In this document: positions 10,001 through 19,388 of the stretch, one piece after another
Position numbering within the stretch: the first letter of the stretch is position 1
How the letters are laid out: each line of letters begins with the position of its first letter
DNA from: an uncultured Christensenellaceae bacterium
GTDB lineage: Bacteria > Bacillota > Clostridia > Christensenellales > UBA3700
Direction: 5' to 3'
DNA length: 64,000 nt
Assembly (NCBI GenBank): GCA_910588545.1
Contig: CAJUOU010000002.1
Coordinates: 83,382 to 147,381 of the forward strand
The notes under the pieces: generated by a model
What the model saw: only the letters and a program-made list of their open reading frames with translations
Databases searched by the model: none
What the model was told of the DNA's origin: nothing
Program-made: the position numbers and the translations under genes

Positions 10001-11666
10001 TATTACTAAAGAAGGCGACTATTTATACACTTATACTCCAAGCAGTGCTACTCATTCGGGCGAGATTATTGTGACACTTCAAATTACAAAAGACGATAAT
10101 GCATTTAAAGTTGAAGATATCGACTTGGTTTTAGGGTTTGAACAATCACATGAGCTTACGGGCAGAATGCTTCAAAGAACTACTTACGAGTTTGATAGCG
10201 ATACAGCTAACCTAACTGCTGCAGAGGCTTTTGAAACTAATTATCAAGGCAGCACAAAAACAACTTTAAGCGATAACAAAAACGCAGTTCAAAACTCTAA
10301 TACGGATATATGGTTAACTGCTGATAATAGAGCGGAATTGGTAAGCAAAAATGCTATACTCGAAGTAAAAGGTAAATTTTATGTAGATGAAACAACCAAA
10401 TACAGATTTATGCTTCGAGGCAGAGGCGATATAGCATTGTATATATCCTTAGACAACGGCAAAAGCTATGAAAAGGCTGTACATTATAAAAATACAACTA
10501 ACAGTCCTAACTTCCCTATTTCAAATAGATGGCCGTCGCGAGAGGATTGTTACAAGGACTATGACTTACAACTGAATACTTGGGTGTACTTTAAAATGGT
10601 GTTGGTTGTTAATTCGCATAATAATAGCTTTATTGGATTAGGAACAGGTAAAGTACCATTACGAATGCCACTTGTTGATGAGTACGGCGACCCGGTAGTA
10701 GATAAAGACGGTAACTATATTCTTGCAGAACAAGAGCCGACAACAATTAGTTACGCAAGCACTTACAGAGAAACCTATCAATTCCCTGAAAACAAGTTTA
10801 ATCCAACATATTTTTATAACAAACAATATAGTTGGTCTTATAGAAGTGCTGAAGATGTTATGGATGTAAATCCAACTGTAATATCTTCAAAATATAAACC
10901 TTGGGATACTTCAGACACTTATAAGATTGGTAATTTATTTGATAATGATAACACAACATATATACACACCAACAAAGAAAACATCTCGGAAGCAAATCCA
11001 TTTGAATTGGTTGTTCAACTTGATAAGGAAGTTACTGCAAATAGATTAGTATTCTATGGCACTACGGAAAATAGTAATAGATACTCAAGATACTTGCCAC
11101 GAAACGTAAAAGTATGGGTAAGCAATGACGGAGAAAATTGGACATTGGTAGCAGATGTTGTAAGTGCTAGTGTAAGCGGTGTAACAGTACCTATTCAATT
11201 TAATAAGACGATGACATTCAGTTATTACAAAACGCAAATTACCGATACCCACGCACCTACTATCAAATATTTGGCTTTGGATAAAATAGAAATCACAAAT
11301 ATCCTACAAATAAGCGGCGGTACAAGAACAGGTTTAGGTGATAAAAATGTTAAATTGTACGGAACTTGGAATATAGAATCCACAGAGTCAAAATTCGGTC
11401 GTGTATATATCGGCAAACAAAATTCTTCAATGGAATTTGAGTTCACAGGAATAAGATTAATACTTTTCTCCTCTATCAAATTCAATAAGAATTACGAAGT
11501 TTACATTGACGGTAAAAAAGTAGAGTCAATCAACATTTCTCCTAGTACAGAGGTATGTCAAGAAAGCTTTATATCTTCGGAAATGAAGTACAAAAAACAT
11601 ACAGTTACAATCAAATGCTTGGGCGAGGCAAACTTTGAATCTATAGTAGTTGTAAAGCCTAATTAA
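7026..11666 (+). CDS. Membrane-anchored M60-family (mucinase-type) metalloprotease with Ala/Lys/Thr-rich N-terminus
   Basis: Large 1546-residue protein. Domain order: residues 1 to about 310 are low-complexity and Ala/Lys/Thr-rich (repeats of the TKTT, AKAD, TTKSAE kind); a strong transmembrane segment at about 334-362; then an extracellular part. The M60/enhancin signature is intact: H760-E761-x-x-H764 followed by E776. A discoidin (F5/8 type C)-like module begins near residue 1300 and a second beta-sandwich lies at the C-terminus. M60 enzymes cut O-glycosylated mucins, so the likely role is host glycoprotein breakdown at the cell surface. The topology (N-terminus inside, C-terminus outside, no cleavable signal) is unusual. 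It is a single-gene unit with its own promoter and terminator. The protease family is secure; substrate is inference. Confidence 0.85.
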   Translation: MAEKNSKSKNVENTKSTLATTQEKTTKSTASKTAKADGTAKATPSKATATTTAESKKTSSKTADSKVTKTTTAKADTTKSAEPKATKATKAADTKPTAAKAAEQKKAAPKATADSTKKTAQSESAKSVKTDGTKASPAKKVDNKKEIAATKDTTATAKAVKSTAAPKQEASTKVTKTTSAKTDTTKSAESKTAKVTKVADAKTVTEKAPVAEKATAKSKVTKTSDTATKSEKANESKKVNAADLNNVTAYDKVNSKQSKKTETSANNEVLATKKAKTNKQTTSTAKNTDKKVGDKKLSLKERLAAIVANDSNTNSNGKTESHTLTFKDFITNKKLRLFAISAIILLFVFILILSVSIGAVAANKDRLPGGSAYSVMDNALTKGASYDYEYRTTAVAGYTEEFLGYVDRKIPKDSEITNQGMVTNPNMYPTYGYTPRGITENDRRQLISEAWNLCSINTRIGSDGYPKNTYNKMDKDGNLSLTSGVANENAPTKLYKHTSAVGMYYGDVSNDEKAIIKKMTFNPRSYSNHEMYNVTGIYAPAGEVIKIEISEEDMNKTNGIMIHIGQALYNRKANNIWLGKGQMQRFPVILNTMVIDKTTAEYDEKTHTYTGYVGSFLGGPLYICTESKTFTVTVSGGVRYSHFILGHTTPEDFEANKDSSAPYFDLEVWDNGVLHSGPKLRAQNFSYNDLFKVAELWDKVTSVTTTGNNQNIVFLYDPFVAAGAAVAFPGQHAVNCPDSWMSNSLNYETIIKSGGWGNFHEYHHNFQGYGVGNGGEVTNNGLTLVSYALFTKISANRGINSYGSAGLGGWNNYTSATWALNDILKLSDDNPNTNPSNGAQGLALYATLLHNFGADAFIQVRKLGGGQSYKNYFKKWEQYTHNNMTYYFKDILKGDAYGNLTDEWLKENSNPDYPMFVPVSSVYQTGRSYIYDDEYKYFQTMQPYIIPYGEKFVIDLSKYVAEADGTHKSGSIVIPNGFTYKIKSISQPENGSITKEGDYLYTYTPSSATHSGEIIVTLQITKDDNAFKVEDIDLVLGFEQSHELTGRMLQRTTYEFDSDTANLTAAEAFETNYQGSTKTTLSDNKNAVQNSNTDIWLTADNRAELVSKNAILEVKGKFYVDETTKYRFMLRGRGDIALYISLDNGKSYEKAVHYKNTTNSPNFPISNRWPSREDCYKDYDLQLNTWVYFKMVLVVNSHNNSFIGLGTGKVPLRMPLVDEYGDPVVDKDGNYILAEQEPTTISYASTYRETYQFPENKFNPTYFYNKQYSWSYRSAEDVMDVNPTVISSKYKPWDTSDTYKIGNLFDNDNTTYIHTNKENISEANPFELVVQLDKEVTANRLVFYGTTENSNRYSRYLPRNVKVWVSNDGENWTLVADVVSASVSGVTVPIQFNKTMTFSYYKTQITDTHAPTIKYLALDKIEITNILQISGGTRTGLGDKNVKLYGTWNIESTESKFGRVYIGKQNSSMEFEFTGIRLILFSSIKFNKNYEVYIDGKKVESINISPSTEVCQESFISSEMKYKKHTVTIKCLGEANFESIVVVKPN

Positions 11667-11670
11667 ACCA

Positions 11671-11706
11671 AAAATACTCTTACATCTTTGTAAGAGTATT
11701 TTTTAT
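11671..11706 (+). terminator. Intrinsic terminator of the M60 protease gene
   Basis: 11-bp stem (AATACTCTTAC/GTAAGAGTATT) with a 6-nt loop, followed by TTTTTATT, directly after the stop codon. Confidence 0.9.
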
Positions 11707-11804
11707 TGCATTTTTTATAACTTGCTATATTTATGCCAAAATTAATAAACGTTAACAATTAAGCTAGATGTATTTTGTATGTTTATACAATAAATTTAAA
11801 TTTT

Positions 11805-11840
11805 TAAAAATAATAGCGGATAGAATAACTTCTACCCGCC
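11805..11840 (-). terminator. Intrinsic terminator of the lipoprotein gene
   Basis: Minus-strand stem GCGGGTAGAA/TTCTATCCGC (one G-U pair), 4-nt loop, then ATTATTTTT; 39 nt beyond the lipoprotein stop. Confidence 0.7.
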
Positions 11841-11878
11841 ATTAACATCCTAATACTTATTAATTTGATAATAAGCTA

Positions 11879-13369
11879 TTATTCTTCAGTTTTTTCCGCC
11901 TCTGTTTTTACTTCGGCATTGTCTTCAGTTTTCTCCGCCTCTGTTTTTACTTCGGCATTGTCTTCTGTTATTTCTTTAATCTCATCCTCATTTGTTTGGA
12001 TAGTTTCAACTTGTTCGGTTTGCTCTACTTCCGCATCGATGATTATTTCTTCCTCAGTGTCGCCGGATAAAGCTTTAATTTGTCTTGTAAGTTCTTTGTT
12101 TTGTTTTTTAATTTTAAACAACGCCATTAAAGCCACAAGCAATGCAATTAACGCTACAACAGCAGCTGCCAAAGGAATCATACTAGACAAATCTTTCTTA
12201 GTCTTTACAATGTTCTTAGTTTGAACTAGATAATGTCCGGTTTCAACAGGGATATTTTCACTTCCGCTATACTCTATTTCCTTACCGTCTTTATCAATAT
12301 AAACTAACTTGATAATAATTTCGGTATATTCGTAATCCCAATTTACTGCGGATTCCACAGTAGTTACTTTGTACGAATAAGTTACTTTGTTCTCTCCCTC
12401 GCCCTCTTCGATTGTAAATTCAGCCAAATCAAGTGGATTGATAGGAGCAACAGAAAGAATACTGCCATATTCCTTATATTCCTCATAATCATACAAAGCT
12501 GCCAAACCATCACTTCTATCACTTGTCAAAGTAATTTGATTATCACTTTCTTTAAAGTTATCATAGTTAGGAATATCAATCTTCGGACCTTGATACATTA
12601 CATCCAATGTATATTCTTCGTTAGTAGAAGAAACCGACATAACCCTTGTCTCTTTCTTATCGGTGTAAAGCAATACTTTAAGTTCGCCCCATTTGCTATA
12701 CTCATGATTTTTGTTAGTAACTTCAAAAACATAAGTAGTAATTTTACCTTGCTTTACATTGCCTTTTTCTGCAACTTTAATATCATCTTTGGTTAGAGCT
12801 TTCAAACGAGCAAGTACATTTGACATTGTGTAATCGCTCATATTTACATTCTTTCTTCCACCGTTATCGTTGTATGATGTTCTAAAGTTAAATGTATCCT
12901 CAAAAGCTATCTCATTGCAATCTTTTGTAAATACAGGAGCGTTTTTCGAAACCTTGTAGTTTTCAAATACATACCATTTGTAATCAGTAGGTTGTGCGGA
13001 TTTAGCTTTTACGTTCTTAGGTAAGGATTGACCGAAAATAAATGTATCTGTACTTTCCGTAATGCCTTTTGTATATTTGATACTAAAGTTTATCTTAGTA
13101 TTGTTAACACCTTCGATACTTTTATCGTCAGCTTGAACATTAAGCATATACTCTGTTCTTTCATTTGTAGCAATGTTTTTTGGATTGCTATTGATTTTTT
13201 CTCTTATGTAATAAGTTGAATAATTTGTTTCGGAATTTTTGATTGCATCTTGCAATACTCCGATTACATCTTCATCCACATTTTCTATTTTTATATTAGA
13301 GCAACCTGCTAGCACCATGGATAACAAACAAATTACGGCAATTACTGCTATCAAAATTTTCTTTTTCAT
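11879..13369 (-). CDS. Lipoprotein with C-terminal transmembrane segment and tandem acidic repeats
   Basis: Family not recognised. Seen: 496 residues; lipoprotein signal with lipobox LAGC (Cys about residue 22); a long extracellular beta-rich region; a second hydrophobic helix near residues 395-420; then an acidic cytoplasmic tail that ends in two copies of a 13-residue unit (TEDNAEVKTEAEK), visible in the DNA as a 39-bp tandem repeat at 11885-11965. Having both a lipid anchor and a C-terminal helix is odd. Its start overlaps the stop of the upstream MFS gene by 4 bp (ATGA), so the two probably work together, perhaps in sensing or binding the transported sugar. Confidence 0.7.
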   Translation of the reverse strand: MKKKILIAVIAVICLLSMVLAGCSNIKIENVDEDVIGVLQDAIKNSETNYSTYYIREKINSNPKNIATNERTEYMLNVQADDKSIEGVNNTKINFSIKYTKGITESTDTFIFGQSLPKNVKAKSAQPTDYKWYVFENYKVSKNAPVFTKDCNEIAFEDTFNFRTSYNDNGGRKNVNMSDYTMSNVLARLKALTKDDIKVAEKGNVKQGKITTYVFEVTNKNHEYSKWGELKVLLYTDKKETRVMSVSSTNEEYTLDVMYQGPKIDIPNYDNFKESDNQITLTSDRSDGLAALYDYEEYKEYGSILSVAPINPLDLAEFTIEEGEGENKVTYSYKVTTVESAVNWDYEYTEIIIKLVYIDKDGKEIEYSGSENIPVETGHYLVQTKNIVKTKKDLSSMIPLAAAVVALIALLVALMALFKIKKQNKELTRQIKALSGDTEEEIIIDAEVEQTEQVETIQTNEDEIKEITEDNAEVKTEAEKTEDNAEVKTEAEKTEE

Positions 13370-15105
13370 TGTTTGCCTCCTTCGTTATCGCTATTTAACT
13401 CTTCTTTTATTTCTTCTTTTTCTTCTGCAAGTTTGTTTGCAGCATTTAATTCTCCTACAACCAAAGCAGTTTTTTCCAAAACATCTACTGTCGGAACAGC
13501 AGTATTTGAAACTTGACTTTCATCTACAGGAACTGTTACCTCTGTCGACTCGACATTTTTATTTTTATTCTTTTTAGCTTTACGTTTCTCCTCTTTAGCT
13601 TTATCTTCAGCCTCTTGTTCAGCAAGTTCTTTTACTTTTTCGTCATATTCTTCCTGAGTAATGTCCCCTGCTTCCAAGTCGGCATCCAATGTGCGCTGTT
13701 TAAGTTCACGCATCATTACTCTCAATTTTTTCTCGCTCAAGTTATAGAAAATCATTGGTACGCAACAAGCTAAACCTCCTATGAAACTGATAACAGCAAG
13801 TATTCTTACCAAGTTACCTCTAAATCCTGCCTCATATAAAACATCATAGTTAGTTAGCAAACCATAAGACTCTGTAACTGCCGGAATTACGAAACCTGTA
13901 GCCATACCTACAACCGAAGTAATGATACCTATGTTACAGAAGAAACCATCCATTCTCTTTCCTGTTTTCCATTGATGATAGTCAAGGATATCGGCATTAA
14001 TTGCAGGACCTGTTATGATTGAAGTTGAATTTGCTGCATTTGCGATATAAATCAAAACAAATGTTACATAGAAACTTCCCGTACTAAAGAAAGTCAAACC
14101 GTAAGCAATCGCAAATAAAATGTTTGAACCGATATTCAAATTACGCTTACCTATAAACCTTACTATAATCGGAGCACCAACCATACCTATTAATGATGCA
14201 GTACCCATTAAAGTAGTAAGCAATCCCATTATAACTCCGTTTTGTAATTGATAAATAAATACCCAATTCACAATAAGCGAAGATGCGTTTCTTGCAAACA
14301 ACATCATTTGTTGTATGTTATAAAGCCATAAGTACTTGTTACTGAAAGCACTCTTGATACCTTCCATGAATGGAATTTTTTCGGTATTTGTTTTCTTTTG
14401 TACAACCCTTTCTTTTGTACCGAAATATGCAAAGAAAGTAAGCAAAATACCCAATATACCAAACACAGGGAACAATAAACGGTAAATTTTGATATCAATC
14501 ATTGTTCCGCCAGCAAGTTCTGCTATAACAGGGAAGAACAAACCTGTCAAAGTAGGAGCCATTGAGTAAATAATAGAACTTACCGAAACAATAGTTGTTC
14601 TCTCTTCGCTGTTAGGGCTGATAACTTGTACCAAGTTCATATAAGCAAGATATAATAATTGATTATAGAAAATGTTTACTAAAGTAAAACCTACCATAAT
14701 CAATGCAAATTTTGTATTGTAATCTGCTGTAAGTGGTATGTACGCCATAGCAATAGCTATAGCTGCTGCCGGTATAGACGACCACAAAATAATTGGTCTA
14801 TATTTACCTTTTTTACTCTTTGTATTGTCCATCAACATACCTCTAAATGGTACAATCAACAAAGAAATCAAAACACCTACAACCGCAATTATTTGCATGT
14901 GTGAAGGAGTTAAACCGTAAACCGAGCCGATTAGCAAACTACCTGCCGACATTCCAATGTAACCAACTACAGCCGCGATAAACTGAACACCGATACCACC
15001 CAGACTGTATGCAGCCATTTCTTTGATAGTCACATAGTTGCCTTTAGCGGGTTTATTCCATTGCGAAGTAACCCACTTAATCTTTCCTTTCAAGTCAAGC
15101 TTCAT
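13366..15105 (-). CDS. MFS/GPH-type sugar:cation symporter with charged C-terminal tail
   Basis: Major facilitator superfamily protein of the glycoside-pentoside-hexuronide (MelB-like) kind. Seen: 12 hydrophobic segments, the loop 2-3 sequence RGMLMDNTKSKKGKYRP (D-x-T/R-x-x-K-G-R/K-x-R-P, typical of GPH symporters), and a long Glu/Lys-rich tail of about 110 residues beyond the last membrane segment. The likely cargo is an oligosaccharide or amino sugar, as GH20 lies directly upstream in the same direction (inference). AAGGAAGG precedes the ATG. It is coupled to the downstream lipoprotein gene by a 4-bp overlap. Confidence 0.8.
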   Translation of the reverse strand: MKLDLKGKIKWVTSQWNKPAKGNYVTIKEMAAYSLGGIGVQFIAAVVGYIGMSAGSLLIGSVYGLTPSHMQIIAVVGVLISLLIVPFRGMLMDNTKSKKGKYRPIILWSSIPAAAIAIAMAYIPLTADYNTKFALIMVGFTLVNIFYNQLLYLAYMNLVQVISPNSEERTTIVSVSSIIYSMAPTLTGLFFPVIAELAGGTMIDIKIYRLLFPVFGILGILLTFFAYFGTKERVVQKKTNTEKIPFMEGIKSAFSNKYLWLYNIQQMMLFARNASSLIVNWVFIYQLQNGVIMGLLTTLMGTASLIGMVGAPIIVRFIGKRNLNIGSNILFAIAYGLTFFSTGSFYVTFVLIYIANAANSTSIITGPAINADILDYHQWKTGKRMDGFFCNIGIITSVVGMATGFVIPAVTESYGLLTNYDVLYEAGFRGNLVRILAVISFIGGLACCVPMIFYNLSEKKLRVMMRELKQRTLDADLEAGDITQEEYDEKVKELAEQEAEDKAKEEKRKAKKNKNKNVESTEVTVPVDESQVSNTAVPTVDVLEKTALVVGELNAANKLAEEKEEIKEELNSDNEGGKQ

Positions 15106-15254
15106 AATTTCCTTCCTTATATTTTATTTAATTAAAATATAATATTTTAATATGTTAATAATAACATAATATTAGGGCTATGTAAATATCTTTTTAAAAA
15201 TTTACCAAAATTATACATATCGTTACATTTAAAATTTGACAATATTTCATACAA

Positions 15255-15283
15255 AAGAAAAAAGCTGACTAAAAAGTCAGCTG
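15255..15283 (-). terminator. Intrinsic terminator of the GH20 gene
   Basis: Minus-strand stem AGCTGACT/AGTCAGCT with T-tract TTTTTTCTTTT, 14 nt past the hexosaminidase stop. The MFS-lipoprotein pair downstream therefore probably has its own promoter. Confidence 0.8.
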
Positions 15284-15296
15284 CTTTTCGGTAACT

Positions 15297-16871
15297 TTAT
15301 TTACAATATTTTTCAAATTCGTGATTTTGATTTTTTGACCAATTCAACCATGCTTTGGATGCTCTACCCCAATTTTTAAAGCCTCTTACCAAGTATGCGT
15401 CACGATTTGCGTATTTTATGTCAAGTGCATCCATAATTTGCATTTGCAAAGGCAATCTTCCCTCAAAATCGATAAAATCTTTATTTTGCTTAGCTGTCCA
15501 ATTTATTTCGCCAAGTGCTTGCATCCTAGGATAAATATTAAATTGCAATTTCTCCTTACATCTTACATATTCCGTCCAAAGCGGTGCTTCTATCCCCAAA
15601 ACTTGATTTTCGAAAGCTGGACTTAGCCCCATTGTATCCAAATCTACCGAGTAGTACTTTTTCAAATCTTTCATATCGTAGCAATGGTCCATATACAAAT
15701 ACGGCTCCGGAGTAAGGATAACTTTATTGCCTTTTGCAAGCCATTTGTCCACTCCGCTTGCTTTTGCCGAATGTATCCACCATTGAATAATCGTCTTGTC
15801 AGATAACTCCGTTGCACGCAAAATTTCATTCCAACCAATCATTTTTATACCTTTTTCCTTTAGGTACAATAAAATTTGATTGTTAAACCAACCTTGCAAA
15901 TCCTCCTCGCCTTTTAGTCCAAGTTCTTTTATTTTTGCTTGGCATTTAGGACAAACTTTCCATTTCTTTTTAGGCACTTCGTCACCACCGATATGGAAAT
16001 AAGGGTATGGGAATAGCTCAGCTATTTCGTCGATAATATCTTTTACAAACGGCATCAATTTATCTCCGCCAACGCAACCGATATCATCCAAAATACCCCA
16101 ATGGGTAGAAACATCTATTTGCTTACCCTCACAAGAAAGCTCCGGATAACAATGAATAGCTGCCACCAAATGTCCCGGCATATCTATTTCGGGCATAACC
16201 TCTATATGCAACTCTTTTGCATAAGCAACAATTTCCTTTATTTGCTCTTGAGTGTAATACAACCCTTCTCCGTATGTCTCGTTTTCCATTTTATTGCCAG
16301 CAAGTTGAGTAGCTGTTCTGCAAGCACCTTTTTCGGTCAGCAATGGATATTTTTTAATTTCTATTCTCCAGCCTTGGTCGTCCGTTAAATGCCAATGGAA
16401 AACATTCAATTTGTTAAGTGCCATCATATTAAGACATTCTTTAATAGTGTCTATTGTGGAATAATGCCTTGCAACATCAAGCATAAAAGCCCTGCGCTTA
16501 AATCTAGGCTTATCCTCTATAACGCAACAAGGTATTTCTATTTCCTCTGCATTAGTGATAATATCCGCCTTGCTTAATTGCCTTAAAGTTTGCAAACAAT
16601 AAAAAGCCCCCGCTTCATCGCTTGCTTTTATAGTTATCTTGTTCTCTGCGATATTTAAAATATACCCTTCCTTATCAAGGTTTGTATCGGTTACAAAATT
16701 TATGTCCCCATCGCCCGCAACAATCGTAGCCTCTACACCGCTTTTGGAAAATGCTGCAACAAGCTGTTTTTTTGTTTTAGGAAAATCTCCACCTACTTTT
16801 GTCGAAAATGTAAATTTAAAAATCCCTTCACCTTGAACAACTTTTAAGGGTTTTGGAATAATTTGAATCAT
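15297..16871 (-). CDS. GH20 family beta-N-acetylhexosaminidase
   Basis: Removes terminal beta-linked GlcNAc/GalNAc by substrate-assisted catalysis. Seen: 524 residues; an N-terminal GH20b-type domain (about 1-120) and a catalytic TIM barrel (about 125-470) with the HIGGDE signature, catalytic pair D297-E298, plus WHLTDDQGW and the PEIDMPGH strand. A CPKC pair just after the catalytic pair could bind metal. No signal peptide or membrane segment is visible, so the enzyme appears to act in the cytoplasm on imported oligosaccharides, which fits the two sugar-type MFS genes either side. TAGGAG precedes the ATG. Confidence 0.93.
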   Translation of the reverse strand: MIQIIPKPLKVVQGEGIFKFTFSTKVGGDFPKTKKQLVAAFSKSGVEATIVAGDGDINFVTDTNLDKEGYILNIAENKITIKASDEAGAFYCLQTLRQLSKADIITNAEEIEIPCCVIEDKPRFKRRAFMLDVARHYSTIDTIKECLNMMALNKLNVFHWHLTDDQGWRIEIKKYPLLTEKGACRTATQLAGNKMENETYGEGLYYTQEQIKEIVAYAKELHIEVMPEIDMPGHLVAAIHCYPELSCEGKQIDVSTHWGILDDIGCVGGDKLMPFVKDIIDEIAELFPYPYFHIGGDEVPKKKWKVCPKCQAKIKELGLKGEEDLQGWFNNQILLYLKEKGIKMIGWNEILRATELSDKTIIQWWIHSAKASGVDKWLAKGNKVILTPEPYLYMDHCYDMKDLKKYYSVDLDTMGLSPAFENQVLGIEAPLWTEYVRCKEKLQFNIYPRMQALGEINWTAKQNKDFIDFEGRLPLQMQIMDALDIKYANRDAYLVRGFKNWGRASKAWLNWSKNQNHEFEKYCK

Positions 16872-16990
16872 AATTTTCTCCTATTCTATTGAAATTTTTA
16901 TATTTTTTTATTTTTAATACCGATTTTCAAAAGATTATTTGCTTTTAGCAATAATATGTTATTAAATAAAATTATAAATTTAGCCTTTTA

Positions 16991-18457
16991 TTAAATATCC
17001 ATAATGTTAGATTTTATCTCTTCCTTAGTAGGTTTATTGTCCCCGTGTTTTACAAACAACATTACAATAAAAGCTATAAGGATATTTATCGACGCAAAAA
17101 CAAACATAACATTATCCCCAAGTTTATCCATAAACAAACCTGCAAAGAAAGGTGCTACCGCTTGTGCTGACATAGATGCAACATAATAATATCCCGTATA
17201 TTTACCAACGTTGCTACCCTTTGACATTTCGCAAACCATAGGTAATGTATTAACATTTACGATAATCAAACCTATGCCTGCAAGAACAAAACAAATTCCA
17301 ACTATATACGCCGTTTTGCTGTTCACAAATAAGCATGGGAAAAAGGCAATACTTGCAAGTGCAAAGCCAATCAATGTTGATTTTTTTCTACCTATCTTAC
17401 CTGACATAAAGCCCACAGGGATTAGCGCCAACGCTCCGCCTAAGCCGTTTGCAAAGTTAATAAGTCCTACACCGGAGGATTCCATAAGCAATTTATCAGT
17501 TACATATACCGATAGATGCGAACGCACTGCATTGTACCCCATAAACCAAAAGAAAATAGATGCCAAAATCAAAAGCAAACTTATTATTTTACCTTTTGAT
17601 AGTTTTTCCTGCCCTTCGGTTTCCTCTTCGTCAATAACATTCCATTTGCGTTCTTCTTCATACCTTAAGTTTACAAATTTCTTTTCGTTAACTAACAACA
17701 TATATCCTGCAAGCAACATATACATAAACATTACTAGTAACAAAAACAATAACACAAATGAGCCGTAATCGGGGGCAAATAAGCTATATAAGCCTATTGA
17801 TATAAATCCGCCTATACCACCCATAAAGTTCATAATCGCATTGGCACCCGAGCGTAATGGTTTGATTGTAACATCGGGCATTAGCGCAACCACAGGGGCA
17901 CGAAACGCAGACATTGTAACCAAAAGCACAAACAATACAATAATAAACAGCACAAGCGATGTCGGATTAGCAATGGTATTTGTAATCGCCATTTTTACTT
18001 GAGCCGCATGAAAATCGATACTAAATTGTTCAAACAACGGACTTTCGGCATTAATAGTCTGATAAATCGGGTCTAAATATTTGCTGTCCAAATATCCTTT
18101 GGAAACTAGTTGGTCAATATTTTTTACGCCCATTTCGACAAGCTTGTTAAACTCGGTATTTTCAATAGCGATTAGCAACATTACAAGTATACCTGCAAGC
18201 AAAGTGCCTATCACAATAAAAGGCGTTCTTCTGCCAAAAACTTTGCCTTTTGACTTGTCGGATAAACTACCAAACAAAGGTAGCAATACTATAGCCAAAA
18301 TATTGTCCAATCCCATTATAACGCCACGCCAAGTTGCGGATAAACCATAAGTCCTGTCAAGCAATATAGGTACAGCAAAATCGTACACTTCCCAAAAAAG
18401 CATAACGATTATAAATGCTATTCCTACCTTAAAAACTCTTGCTTTATCAAGTTTCAT
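16991..18457 (-). CDS. MFS transporter, SLC45/GPH-like (probable sugar porter)
   Basis: 488-residue major facilitator with 12 predicted membrane segments, a central hydrophilic loop, and the conserved loops GSLSDKSKGKVFGRRTPF (2-3) and PVGFMSGKIGRKKS (8-9). It resembles the bacterial SLC45-like/sucrose-type sugar porters. It lies directly upstream of GH20 in the same direction (119-bp gap with no obvious terminator), so uptake of the glycan cut by GH20 is a reasonable inference. An insertion of about 60 residues around 100-160 of the first half is longer than usual. Confidence 0.75.
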   Translation of the reverse strand: MKLDKARVFKVGIAFIIVMLFWEVYDFAVPILLDRTYGLSATWRGVIMGLDNILAIVLLPLFGSLSDKSKGKVFGRRTPFIVIGTLLAGILVMLLIAIENTEFNKLVEMGVKNIDQLVSKGYLDSKYLDPIYQTINAESPLFEQFSIDFHAAQVKMAITNTIANPTSLVLFIIVLFVLLVTMSAFRAPVVALMPDVTIKPLRSGANAIMNFMGGIGGFISIGLYSLFAPDYGSFVLLFLLLVMFMYMLLAGYMLLVNEKKFVNLRYEEERKWNVIDEEETEGQEKLSKGKIISLLLILASIFFWFMGYNAVRSHLSVYVTDKLLMESSGVGLINFANGLGGALALIPVGFMSGKIGRKKSTLIGFALASIAFFPCLFVNSKTAYIVGICFVLAGIGLIIVNVNTLPMVCEMSKGSNVGKYTGYYYVASMSAQAVAPFFAGLFMDKLGDNVMFVFASINILIAFIVMLFVKHGDNKPTKEEIKSNIMDI

Positions 18458-18637
18458 ATTCCGTCCGATATATTTTACTTTTATTAAACTGCAAATTATT
18501 ACATTAATTATACCTTAAATTATCACTAAAGTCAATATATAACCTCAATTATAAATTGACAGCTGTTAAAATATCTTTTTAATTAAAAGTCAATTTAATA
18601 TTTACGATTTAAATTTAAATTTGCAATCAATAGCATA

Positions 18638-18669
18638 CAAAAAATTGCTTTCCCAAAAGAAAGCAATTT
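18638..18669 (-). terminator. Intrinsic terminator of the SSB-like gene
   Basis: Minus-strand stem AAATTGCTTTC/GAAAGCAATTT with a 6-nt loop and a following T-tract, 22 nt past the stop. Confidence 0.85.
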
Positions 18670-18691
18670 GATATTTGTCGCAATTTTTAAA

Positions 18692-19342
18692 TCAAATAAT
18701 TTCGGATATTTCCTCTCCCTCATGCATACCGTCAAGTGCGATTTTGCTTACCGATACTTCATAAGCAGTCCTGTCCTCAACTATTCCGTCACTATCAATC
18801 TTTTGATAAACCCTGCTTTGAATTCTGCCAGACAAACTTATTTTTGTGCCTACAGGAAGATTTTTTATAAATCTAGCATTACGTCCCCAAGTAATACAAG
18901 GTATGTAATCGCTTTTGTTGTATGCCCTGTTAACAGCAAGCAAAACATCGCAAATTTCTCTTTTAAAAGGAGTCGTCCTGTAAACAGGCGGCTTGCAAAT
19001 ATATCCTACGATATCAATATTATTACCGTTTATTATCTCTTCCTCGCCAAGTATTTCCCTAACAAATATAGTAAGCATCAATCTGCTTTTATCGTCAACC
19101 ATTTTATTGTAAGAACGGAATTGTCCACTCACGGAAATAACATCTCCGACTTTTATATCATGCTCTAAGATAAGTCTTTCGGAAATAGTGATTGGTAACA
19201 CGTCAACTTGTTCGCTTAATCTTTTTACTTCTATCTTAGTCTCATAAAACCCTTCTCCAAACACTTCGTGTGAAAAAACCGGAACTTCCAATATTTTGCC
19301 TGTGATTGCCAATTTGTTGTTGCTCATCTGTTCGTAATTCAT
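18692..19342 (-). CDS. Two-OB-fold single-stranded DNA-binding protein
   Basis: 216-residue protein with two OB-fold halves. The N-terminal half (about 8-105) has KLAITGKILEV and VGDVISVSGQFRSY; the second (about 108-205) matches the SSB pattern more clearly with NNIDIVGYICKPP, a DVLLAVNR strand, the YIPCITWGRNARFI core and GTKISLSGRIQSR. Duplicated-OB SSB-like proteins occur in Clostridia beside the canonical SSB. No acidic SSB C-terminal tip (DDDIPF type) is present, though the protein ends EEISEII. It is probably an accessory ssDNA-binding protein and not the essential SSB. Confidence 0.7.
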   Translation of the reverse strand: MNYEQMSNNKLAITGKILEVPVFSHEVFGEGFYETKIEVKRLSEQVDVLPITISERLILEHDIKVGDVISVSGQFRSYNKMVDDKSRLMLTIFVREILGEEEIINGNNIDIVGYICKPPVYRTTPFKREICDVLLAVNRAYNKSDYIPCITWGRNARFIKNLPVGTKISLSGRIQSRVYQKIDSDGIVEDRTAYEVSVSKIALDGMHEGEEISEII

Positions 19343-19388
19343 TTCAAATAACTCCCTATATTTATTTTTTGTTTATTTTGTTAATTTT

